DNA from: Phialophora verrucosa
Taxonomy: Eukaryota > Ascomycota > Eurotiomycetes > Chaetothyriales > Herpotrichiellaceae
Reading direction: 5' to 3'
NCBI GenBank assembly: GCA_002099365.1
Contig: MSED01000004.1
Span: forward strand, 62,001-126,000
Length of the DNA stretch: 64,000 bases
Positions 55,438 to 64,000 of the stretch are shown here, piece after piece (within the stretch, counting starts at the first letter, position 1; each line of letters begins with the position of its first letter). Both the position numbers and the translations under genes were made by a program. The notes beneath the pieces were generated by a model. That model was not told where the DNA came from. It ran no database searches and was given only the letters and a program-made list of their open reading frames with translations.

Positions 55438-57486
55438 ATGCCTCACCCCTTCGACCCCTTGCGGCCAGATGAAATCGAAACCGCCGTCCGTCTCTTCCGC
55501 ACGTCTTTCCCAAACGTGCCCCTGCGGTTCAAGACGCTCGAGATCCAAGAGCCCGTTAAGCAACATGTCATTGACTACATCGAGGCAGAAAGGACGGGCA
55601 AGAGGCCTCTGCCAGAGCCACCAGCACGCCTCGTATTTAGTCTCTTCCACCGCCTCGACACGCAGGCCTTTATCAAGGGCCTGGTGAACCTCAAGACCGA
55701 GGCGGTGATATCCCTCCAGGAACTCCCCAAGGACATGCAAGGGCCCGCCGACGTGGACGAGATGCTCGAGGTCGAGGAGTACTGCCTGAAGCACCCAGAT
55801 GTTATCAAAGAGATCGAAAAGTTGAAGCTGCCCGACGGCGTAACCGTGTGTACCGACCCGTGGATCTACGGGCGGGATGATGAAAACGAGTCACGAAGGC
55901 TGTGCCAATGCTACATGTACATCGTGCCCGTCAACCACCCGCAGAGCAATCACTACTCGCTGCCGTGCGCGTTTTCGCCCGTTTTTAACACTGACACCAA
56001 GGAGTTGGTGAGGATCGATTATCTGCCCACCGGGGCGGACCACACGGTGTCAGAGACGCAGCCGTGGAAACCTGTCAAGGCGGTCGAGTACGCCCACGAT
56101 CTGCTCAACACGCCCCTCCGGTCGGATCTCAAGCCCTATATCGTTCAGCAGCCCGAGGGCGCTTCGTTCCAAGTTGACGGCCACCTCGTGGAGTGGCAAA
56201 AGTGGAGGTTCCGCGTGGGCTTCAATTACCGCGACGGTCTGGTTCTGTATAATGTCACCTACGACGGCCGCAACGTCTTTTACCGGCTGTCCCTCTCAGA
56301 GATGACGGTTCCCTACGGTGACCCACGCAAACCGTATCACCGCAAGCAGGCGTTTGACGTGGGCGATGTCGGCTTGGGCGTCACTGCCAACGAGCTCAGC
56401 CTAGGATGCGATTGTCTGGGCCACATCAAGTACTTTGACGGCTACCGCCCAGACTCGCGCGGCAACCCTGTACAGCTCAAGAATGTCGTGTGTCTGCACG
56501 AGCAGGATGGGGGCATCCTGCACAAGCACACCAACTACCGGAACAACCAGGCCACGGTCGTGAGGAACCGCCAGCTCGTCGTGCAGATGATGTGCACATT
56601 ATCTAACTACGAATACATCTTTGCCTGGGTGTTTGATCAGGCGGGCGGGCTCGAGCTCGAGGTCCGCGCCACGGGCATCCTGTCGACCATGCCTATTGAC
56701 AACAGCGACGGCCTCAAAGTGCCCTGGGCCACCAATGTAGGACCAGGTGTGGCTGCGCCGTATCACCAGCACCTCTTTTCCATGCGCGTGGACCCGGCCA
56801 TCGATGGCTTCAAGAACACCGTCGTCTACGAGGATAGCGTGCCCATGACGGACGAGAATGGCATAAGCAACCCCTTTGGCTGCGGCTACGTCGCGCAGAC
56901 GTCCACCATCGAAAAGTCTTCACACGCAGAGACCAACCCGTACGTATCGCGCGTCTTCAAGATTCGCAACGACAGCGTCGTCAACCGCGTCAGCGGTGAT
57001 CCAGTCGCATACAAGGTGCAGACGGTGGCCAGTCAGCCCATCATCATGTCCCCCAACAGCTTCAATACGCGCCGCGCGCGCTATGCCCAACACCCCGTTT
57101 GGGTGACCAAGTACCGCGACGGCGAGCTGTACGCGGCGGGAGACTATACCAACCAGAGCCACCGTAGCAAGGGTGTGGAGGAGTGGGTGGCACGCGGGGA
57201 CGACGTACGTGATACGGACGTGGTGTTTTGGCATACATTTGGCCTTACGCACAACCCGCGCCCGGAGGATTTTCCTGTTATGCCTATTGAGCGTATCAGT
57301 GTTCATCTGAAGCCCTCGGGCTTCTTTGAGAAGAATCCGGCTCTGGATGTGCCGCCGTCGACGCAGGGCTTTAACAAATCCACCCTTCACAGCGCTGTCA
57401 ACGGGCATACCAACGGCAGCACGGGTGTCGATGGTCAGACCAACGGAGGCGGACATGCCAACGGGACCTGCTGCAACGGCAACTAG
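55438..57486 (+). CDS. Copper amine oxidase (TPQ enzyme)
   Basis: A primary-amine oxidase that converts amines to aldehydes with release of ammonia and H2O2, using copper and a self-made topaquinone. Single exon, 682 residues. The cofactor precursor is Tyr391 in LSNYEY. Catalytic base Asp307 lies in AFDVGDVGLG. Copper ligands are His443 and His445 (HQH) and His605 in GLTH, with the PEDFPVMP block after it. CDCLGHIKY and WVFDQAGGLELEVRATG are also as expected. The last 40 residues are Asn/Gly-rich (repeats of the type NGHTNG) and end CCNGN. No peroxisomal signal is seen, unlike several fungal relatives. It is flanked by a Zn2Cys6 regulator and an APC-type permease on the same strand, suggesting an amine-use module. 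Confidence 0.96.
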   Translation: MPHPFDPLRPDEIETAVRLFRTSFPNVPLRFKTLEIQEPVKQHVIDYIEAERTGKRPLPEPPARLVFSLFHRLDTQAFIKGLVNLKTEAVISLQELPKDMQGPADVDEMLEVEEYCLKHPDVIKEIEKLKLPDGVTVCTDPWIYGRDDENESRRLCQCYMYIVPVNHPQSNHYSLPCAFSPVFNTDTKELVRIDYLPTGADHTVSETQPWKPVKAVEYAHDLLNTPLRSDLKPYIVQQPEGASFQVDGHLVEWQKWRFRVGFNYRDGLVLYNVTYDGRNVFYRLSLSEMTVPYGDPRKPYHRKQAFDVGDVGLGVTANELSLGCDCLGHIKYFDGYRPDSRGNPVQLKNVVCLHEQDGGILHKHTNYRNNQATVVRNRQLVVQMMCTLSNYEYIFAWVFDQAGGLELEVRATGILSTMPIDNSDGLKVPWATNVGPGVAAPYHQHLFSMRVDPAIDGFKNTVVYEDSVPMTDENGISNPFGCGYVAQTSTIEKSSHAETNPYVSRVFKIRNDSVVNRVSGDPVAYKVQTVASQPIIMSPNSFNTRRARYAQHPVWVTKYRDGELYAAGDYTNQSHRSKGVEEWVARGDDVRDTDVVFWHTFGLTHNPRPEDFPVMPIERISVHLKPSGFFEKNPALDVPPSTQGFNKSTLHSAVNGHTNGSTGVDGQTNGGGHANGTCCNGN

Positions 57487-58899
57487 ACATGGCAGCTTAT
57501 CCTAGGTACTTGCTAATAATTGTATCTAGTTGTTTCTACACTATATGAGTAGTCGTGTCTGTTAAAAAATCCACGGACCTGTTATATCCAACCACCACTC
57601 TCCTCCTAACCACAGACTCTACGCGGTAGGTAAACGGAGGCCCTCTTGGCCTTCATGTGGATAAGAGGTGCAATGTTAATGTATAGACTTATCTTCTTGT
57701 CTATTTACCTTTAGGTTGATTATTAGTCTGTTGAAAGGATCTGCGCACCTTCGTTCCCCTGTACCTGCTGCTGCATTGGGCGAACAATATAGACAGCATG
57801 AGCCACTGCACGGGGACAAGGCGTCCAGCATTGTCCATCGATGCTGGTTCTAGTATCTGCACGACTGCAAGTCCCTGGAGAGCGCTACTGTCTTAGTGGT
57901 GCGCCTGCCCAGTGGCCGATGTAGCAATATGCCGAGGTGAAATAAGCCCTGGAATAATGTATTGACCTTGGACACGGCAATAAGAATGTGGAAAAGCGCA
58001 ACTCGTATGTTCTGTGATTACGCAACTTGTATTAGCTGTTGAAACGATGTATTATACAATGGGCGTATCTTTGGCTGGAAACCGTTAGCCGCACGCGTAA
58101 CCTTGGATAAGCGCCTTTACTACGAACAGACAGTAGCCTTAGGGTCTTCTACTTGCGTGTGGTGTCTTAGGATAGCGCTAGATAGCACGCACCGTGATCC
58201 TGAGTACAGGGACTGCATATTCCGTACACCCTACCCGGGTGTTGTTAAGCTAGGACTCCAACTCGTAGAGATGGTGCCTTTTGTACGAGGTACTCGCACC
58301 CGGTATCGTTATCTGTGGAGCCGAGATCCTTCGGGGACCTGCACCCTGCAATCATGGCTGGTGCGGTAATGAAGAGCCCTCTGGCTGGGCGTATCCTCTT
58401 CCTAATCTGGACGAAGCGGCTTGTGGAGACCTGCGGCCCCCCTGCGTACAGATAGACCCTTGTGACCGCCTTGGCTAGCAGCCGGCTTCTTGACGACTAA
58501 ACAACCCTCAGCCGTCCCCGGTTCGAGAGTATGTATTGAGCGCCGAAAAGTAACTAGTCACGGGTCACGAAGGTCCTAGACCAACTGGGCCGCTGTGTCG
58601 CTAATCATTAGATTTCGGGTGGTTCTGTCGCTAGTCATTCTGCGTATCTTCCATCTCACGCAGCTAAGATATCCCCATTCCCTAGGTATACGGTATGCTT
58701 GACATCCCTCGGGATTAAATGGCGTCTCGAAGCAGCTCCCAAGAGTTATAAAGCGACCGCTAGTCCTGGCGATGCCACGGCAGTGAGAAAACGAGTCTCT
58801 CCTACCTACACTGTTGATCCCTGCCCCCATAAACCGTCACCAGGCGAAGATCACAAAAACCCTTTCCCCCCGCTCCCAGTCATTCACTGGACGAGCAAG
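57487..58899. other. Intergenic, promoter of the permease gene
   Basis: Short open frames occur (for example 58103-58369) but none is supported. The last 200 bases before 58900 contain a CCCCGCTCCCAGTC pyrimidine-rich leader. Confidence 0.45.
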
Positions 58900-61123
58900 A
58901 TGAGCGTCGAAAGTACAAGCAATCCAGATGCTACCCTCGACAACCCTTTTGGCTATAAGGCCGAGCTGAAGAAGAAGTTTGGCTTCCTGTCTATGCTCGG
59001 GGTCGGCTTCGTCATTACCGGGTGCGTCCCAAGTTCAACCTCATCAGCTCTGACCTGTACGGCCTCAGTACCTTTGAAGGCTTGGATCGCTGACCGGGTG
59101 TCTCAACAGAACATGGCCAGCCGCCGCATCAGCCCTGAGCATTGCCCTCCCCTCTGGCGGGCCCGTCGCCATCCTCTGGGGTCTCCTGGTTGCAGGCCTT
59201 GGTCAAATGGCCGTGGCCCTCAGCCTGGCCGAGATTTGCTCCGTGTACCCGACCAACGGTGGGCAGTACGAGTGGGTGGCCGTGCTGGCAGCGCCCGGGT
59301 ACCAGCGCTTCCTGAGTTACGTGTGCGGTTGGGTCCTGACGGCCTCGTGGTGGGCTCTCGCGGCGACGGGGCCGTCCCTGGCTGCCAACCTCATCATTGC
59401 GCTCATTGAGCTCATGAACGAGAGCTACGTGTTCAAGAAGTGGCACAATTTTCTGATCTATGCTGCCATTGAGGTGGGGGCGGGCTTTACTAATGCCGTT
59501 GGTACGGCCATCATACCGAGGATGAGTGAAGGTGCCTGTACGTGCTGAACTGAGCCCTCTTCCCATCATAAAGCGGAATTGCACTGCCAATATGCTGTGG
59601 GACAAGCTGCTTACCCCTCATAAATTTAGTCTATCTGTCTCTCACCGGCTTTGTCGCCATCTCGATAACGCTTTTGGCTTGCACGGCACACAAACATCAA
59701 GATCCAAGGTACGAGAGCTTTCCGCCAATACGTCAAAGGCAGCACATCAATCTCGCAATATACTGACGTTGACTTTCATCTCAATAGCTTTGTCTTTGGC
59801 CGATTCATAAACACCACCGGCTGGAACGACGGCGCAGCGTGGCTGCTCGGCCTGCTGCAAGGCGCCTTTACTCTGGTTGCTTATGATGCGTAAGTTGCAC
59901 CTTAACTCGGTCTTTTCTGGCAGCCAGCTCGTAAACAAAGCGCTAATCACATTTTATAGCACGGTTCACCTCATAGAAGAGATGCCTAATCCTCGACGCG
60001 ACGCTCCATGGACCATGGTCCTCGCCGTCGCCACGGGATCGATAACGTCAGTACAAGCCCCCTCTTGAGTATTTTATGCTCACCTTTGACCTACAGCGGC
60101 TTCATCTTCCTCATGTGCGCCTTGTTCTCTGTCCAAGACATCAACGAGCTCACCACGGCGGCGATAGGGTATGTTTGGCCTCCTCGAGCGCAATTCTGCT
60201 AGTTTTCGCATCCTGTCTTGAGGTGGTACTAACTCGTCAAGACCGATCGTCTCCATCTTCAAACAGGCAACCTCGTCCAACGGTGGGACCGCCGTAATGG
60301 CGGCCGTCATCATCATCATCCTCTCCTGCTCGTCCACAGAGGTGGTGACGTCTTCCTCCAGGCTCACCGCTGCCTTTGCCAGACAGGGCGGGCTGCCCTT
60401 TTCAAACTTGTATGCCCCTTTCCCGGTTCCTGGCTCTATTGTTTCGTTTGGCTCACAGATTCCGTCCAGCTTTGCCCGCCCCAACAAGAAACTCGATCTG
60501 CCTCTGAATGCCATGTTCCTGACCAACGCGGCCGTCATCATCCTGGGTTTGATCTATCTCGGTGCCGCCAGGTGCGTCTTCTGCAAAAAACTCAAGAAAC
60601 ATTATGTTGACTAGCGGCAGCGCTTTCAATGCCATTGTCAACGCTTGCCTGTTCGGACTGAGCCTTAGCTACCTGCTGCCCATTGTGGTGCTGGTGCTCC
60701 GTGGGCGCTCCGTCCTCCCTCGAGGAGACTTTGCTCTCGGAAAATGGGGCTATCCACTGAACATCGTTTCCATCATCTTCCTCATGCTCATGTACGTACC
60801 TGGCCCCTTCACGAGAGTCAGCGTAATACACTGCTGACCCCATCTTCGGTCTAGCCTTGTTCTCACTCTCTTCCCTCCCGATGCGCATCCGACAGCAGAC
60901 ACTATGAACTTTGCCATTGTGGCCATTGGTGCAGTGATTATCCTTGCAACAGGTAAGGCAGCAACACCGTTTCAAGTTGAGGACGAAAGGTCTGACGAGA
61001 ATTGAACCAGTGAACTGGTTTGTCCATGGCCGTAACCATTATCAGACCCCTACTCTTCATATTGTCAGTCTAGACGTTACTGCAAGGCGACAACCGGAGG
61101 ATCAGGTGGTCGAAAAAGCCTAG
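58900..61123 (+). CDS. Amino acid/amine permease (APC superfamily, GABA/choline-type)
   Basis: A 12-helix membrane transporter of the fungal APC group that includes GABA, choline and polyamine permeases. Eleven exons: 58900-59021, 59110-59531, 59630-59708, 59788-59889, 59960-60046, 60097-60168, 60242-60409, 60470-60571, 60615-60791, 60855-60952 and 61011-61123, giving 513 residues. Introns are 43-98 nt with GT...AG ends. The first helix block FGFLSMLGVGFVITGTW spans the first splice. Other family blocks are AEICSVYPTNGGQYEW, DATVHLIEEMPNPRRDAP, ARQGGLPFSNFFA and LPLNA. The 60-nt seventh intron has no in-frame stop, so retention would insert 20 residues, but splicing gives the expected GGLPFSNFFARPNKKL. 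The protein ends in a short cytoplasmic tail. Together with the amine oxidase upstream it could import the oxidase substrate. Confidence 0.9.
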
Positions 61124-62043
61124 AAACGCTGCTTGCTCTCGGGGCCATCCCCAGCGCCGTGGTACTGTTAGAGATATACCCGAAGGAAATGGATCCTTTT
61201 TTGCCCACCCAAGAACGGTGCAATCCGAGGTCCTGCATCTAATGCCCTTCTCATCTGAGGTCAGGAAGCGAGTCTGAAGCTCAAGCTATTACCTCGAACC
61301 ACGAATCTCTTCGCCTTCCAGGCCACGGTACTCAGTTGACCTGGTATCCGACCCCGGCACTCACGCAACCGATTGGGAAATTATGTATATTATGGTTAGG
61401 GAATATAGCACTGTAAGGGAGTTTTACAGCTGTATAGCCTATAGAAATAAGCTCCGTCGGAAGCCGGCAAAACTTTACCCGAAATGGGTGTTGTATGTAC
61501 GAAATGGGTCTCGAAATGCGTGTCCGCATACGTTCCGGCCGGTACGAGAACAGGATTAACCCTTCATGACCGACGTTGTGCCGCAAAGATGTCGAGTGCT
61601 CGAGGGTGTCACTCGACCTGTCCAAGCCTCGCAATTCTTGTACTGTCGATCATGTCGGGGTCAGGTCCAACCGATCCAATGCTCTTCACGGGTGGCGTTG
61701 ATGGTGTATCAGTCAATTCAATCCTGCTGCTCTGGGTAAGCTTCCTGTCTTCGGGATCCTGCCGGCAATGACTCGCAAGGGTCGTGTGGCTCGCGTTTTG
61801 TTAATTAGATTTTATATTCGTCTCAGGGTGGACGCCAGCTATGTACTCAACGTCAGAAGCTTTTCGCACGCATGCCACGTACCATTCCTGGGTCGCACAT
61901 TGCGCAGGCAGCAAGGTCCTTATCTCGTACACGTTTGCAAAATGGCATGAGTCTTTTGGGGAGCTCGTCCCAACCTCCAGTCAGATGTCGTAGAAGCCCA
62001 ATGCAATCGTCAAACATCAAACCCCTTCTGATGTCTGCATCGT
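61124..62043. other. Intergenic between convergent genes
   Basis: No gene was recognised. It should hold the 3' UTRs of the permease and of adenylate kinase. Confidence 0.45.
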
Positions 62044-63017
62044 CTACCGCAAGCCGAGTTTTCCCAAAATGTTGCCGCGCGGCGCATTAGTCTTTGAATC
62101 ACCGAAAACGCCGAGGATGCTCTTCCAAACATGGTCCGGGTCTTGACTGGCATCAACTCCAGACCAGATTCCCTTGTTCTTGTAATATGCCACCACGGGG
62201 GTTGTCTGTGCGTGGTACGTGCCCAGTCTCTTCTTAAGAGTATCGGCATTGTCGTCGGTACGTTGAATCAGAGGTTCTCCGGTGACATCGTCTTTCATGG
62301 CCTCTTTGGGTGGGTTGAAGACCTTGTGGTACGTTCGGCCCGAGGCAGGGTGGATCAATCGGCCGGTGATACGGGAAACGAGAAGCCCGTCGTCGATTTG
62401 CAGTTCGATGGCGTGTTTGAGGGGCTTGCTTTCAGCTTCGAGCATGGAGTCAAGGCCTTCGGCTTGAGCGACCGTGCGCGGGAAGCCGTCGAGAATGAAG
62501 CTGGACCTGTTAGCGACTACCGGACACCGTGCAACACTGCGTCCTACCCGTTCTCGCATTCCCTGTTTGTGTCCAGCTCGTTCTTGATCATATTGATCAT
62601 GATGTCGTCGCTGACGAGGCCGCCTTGATCCATGATCTTCTTGGCCTCCTTTCCCAGAGGTGTCTTTTTGGCGACTTGGGCGCGGAGCATGTCCCCGGTG
62701 GCCTGCGATGGACGTAAATAGGTGTTCGGGGGCGCCGAGTATGTGAAGGACATACCAGATGACAGACGCAGTACTTATCCTTGATTCGCGGAGCTTGCGT
62801 CCCCTTGCCTGTGAAGAGCAGCTTAGTACACGCGTGTCGAGAGCATGACGGGAAGCTCACCAGCGCCAGGCGGACCGATGAGAATCATGCGCATCGAGTC
62901 TGTGAGCGACGGTTTCTTCTCTCCCTCTAGTCTTCTTTCCAACGACCAGACTCGAGCTTCGAGCTTGTGGACCAGGTCCTTCAAGTCATCGACATGTTGA
63001 TCTGTGATGGGTGCCAT
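62044..63017 (-). CDS. ADK1: Adenylate kinase (cytosolic/mitochondrial type)
   Basis: Catalyses ATP + AMP to 2 ADP. Four exons (minus): 62861-63017, 62756-62808, 62548-62702 and 62044-62506. Introns are 52, 53 and 41 nt; the third uses a GTAGGA donor and CTAACAG end. The total is 275 residues. The P-loop GPPGAGKGT is split by intron 1. The AMP-binding block ATGDMLRAQVA, the FILDGFPRT block (made by the third splice), LIHPASGRTYHKVFNPP of the LID domain and a terminal YYKNKGIW are all present. The LID is the long type typical of AK2/Adk1. An N-terminal helix of about 45 residues (DDLKDLVHKLEARVWSLERRLEG) precedes the P-loop. This is longer than yeast Adk1 but common in filamentous fungi. Confidence 0.95.
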
Positions 63018-63899
63018 GGTGTTGGGTGGACACGGAAAAGGGGACCTGACCAAGGTCGAGGAGGCAATGCACAAAGCTAGAGTAGTAGGCCTGGCGTCTG
63101 TTGGGCGTATGGGAGAATGGGAAAGAAAAGAACGAGCCGACGACGACACCGAGAAGACTGCGGCAGGAACTTGGTGCTGCAACGAGCTTCAGGTCCGTCA
63201 ATGAGTGATCGAACGCTCCGCTTCCCCGAAGCTGCGGCTGCGCACGAGCTGCAGTGAGCTCGGCTACTGCCAAGAGGTCACGTTTTGCTCACTCACCACT
63301 CACCCACAACTCATAATGAGGTGCCTAGGTACCGAGTACTGCCCAAGCTGCTCTATTTGGCCTGGTCCTTCTGCCCGGCCTCTTCCGACCTCTCATTCTC
63401 CTCGTTCCCGAGCTCTTCTTTTTTCTAACAGGAACACAGATGTGCTGATCTACGTTCGCCTCAAATACGTAACAAGAGCTCGAGCACGCGTGCATCAGCA
63501 TGCTCACAAAGCCCAATTGGAAGTGTCTGAGCCTAGGGAAATCCGGCACGCCATTTCAGAACAAGGAGCCTATTTACCCTCAAAACGGCCAAGAGACCGT
63601 CGTTCGAAAGCCCTTACCCTACAGATCATTGAGCAATGGCAAAAGGCGTAAGTCTGAGTGATCATCGACACCGGCGACGAGAATCCATCCAACAAGCTCA
63701 TGCGCAGTACTGTATGATGTCGCTGATGCACCTATCTAACTCGCTTCTCTACGCTCGAGCCTGGCGTCACGATTGTCGCCATAACACCTGGCAAAGCCTC
63801 GCCGATACCCTGACCAGCGTTGGACGCGAACGTCACGGATTTCTACCTCCTACCGCTTAGTCTTTCTTTGTTCTGGGCTTGGGAGATTGTGGTGGCGAA
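63018..63899. other. Intergenic, promoter of ADK1 and 3' flank of the edge gene
   Basis: Open frames on both strands (for example 63205-63651 +) are not supported by family features. The 100 bases adjacent to 63017 should hold the adenylate kinase leader. Confidence 0.45.
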
Positions 63900-64000
63900 T
63901 TAGCCATCCAAGTTGATGTCTTGAGGGCCCTGCTGTACCACTGCTCCCTTTTTCTCATTATCTTGGGCCCAGTCTTCCATTTTCTGCACAATGTAGCTTC
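63900..64000 (-). CDS. 3' end of an unidentified gene, cut by the window edge
   Basis: On the minus strand the window ends inside an open frame. Its C-terminus reads SYIVQKMEDWAQDNEKK, followed by GAVVQQGPQDINLDG and a TAA stop at 63900-63902. The composition (Lys, Asp, Gln) is like a real C-terminal tail, but 33 codons are too few to name the family. An exon boundary could also lie within it. Confidence 0.45.
   Translation of the reverse strand, partial: SYIVQKMEDWAQDNEKKGAVVQQGPQDINLDG

Noticed and set aside
63205..63651. 148-codon open frame on +
   Set aside because: It crosses the presumed shared promoter area, and no family feature was recognised.
1..64000. CRISPR arrays, integrated phage, bacterial operons
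   Set aside because: No direct-repeat/spacer pattern exists. Splice structure and gene content are eukaryotic, and the only tandem array is the 13-bp minisatellite.

Overview
This window reads as nuclear DNA of a filamentous ascomycete (Pezizomycotina). Genes sit on both strands and most are interrupted by short introns of 41-132 nt with GTRNGT-type donors, CTRAC-type branch sites and mostly YAG acceptors. Diagnostic fungal genes include a fused trifunctional trpC, an Nup192-type nucleoporin, a copper-fist factor, a SIN-pathway Cdc14, Zn2Cys6-type regulators and a GABA/amine-type APC permease. The class is not fixed by what I can see. A Eurotiomycete such as Chaetothyriales would be compatible, but that is a guess.

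Layout. 0-7 kb: delta-12 fatty acid desaturase, DUF4188 monooxygenase-like membrane protein and a peroxisomal 4-coumarate/acyl-CoA ligase-like enzyme, all on +. 6.6-9.9 kb: a long stretch with no supportable gene. 9.9-20.2 kb: a finger-less transcription-factor-like protein (+), Nup192 (-) and an F-box-like protein (+). 20.3-24.1 kb: a cytochrome P450 and a GGPP synthase, both on -. 24.6-32.6 kb: Cdc14/SIN component, a SAM methyltransferase, a metaxin/SAM-complex-like protein, a copper-fist factor, and a peroxiredoxin-like domain with an RS-rich tail. 34.1-38.7 kb: UPF1 and IMP4, divergent. 38.9-45.6 kb: a BRCT protein, trpC and two convergent alpha/beta hydrolases. 47.1-50.4 kb: a glutathione S-transferase and a two-RRM protein followed by a 13-bp minisatellite. 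50.8-61.1 kb: a dihydrodiol dehydrogenase-like enzyme, a Zn2Cys6 regulator, a copper amine oxidase and an 11-exon amino acid/amine permease. 62.0-64 kb: adenylate kinase and the 3' end of one more gene.

Much of the window is housekeeping: nuclear pore, NMD helicase, U3 snoRNP, tryptophan synthesis, adenylate kinase, GGPP supply, mitochondrial import and septation. The most coherent accessory block is 50.8-61.1 kb, where a regulator lies next to a copper amine oxidase and a permease. This looks like an amine uptake and oxidation module. Its regulator carries the strangest feature in the window: the reading frame and a perfect Zn2Cys6 finger require removal of an intron with GC...TG ends. I reconstructed exon joins by hand from splice signals, reading phase and family motifs. 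Every total came out as a multiple of three, but no alignment or RNA evidence was available. I did not find a clearly new multi-gene system.
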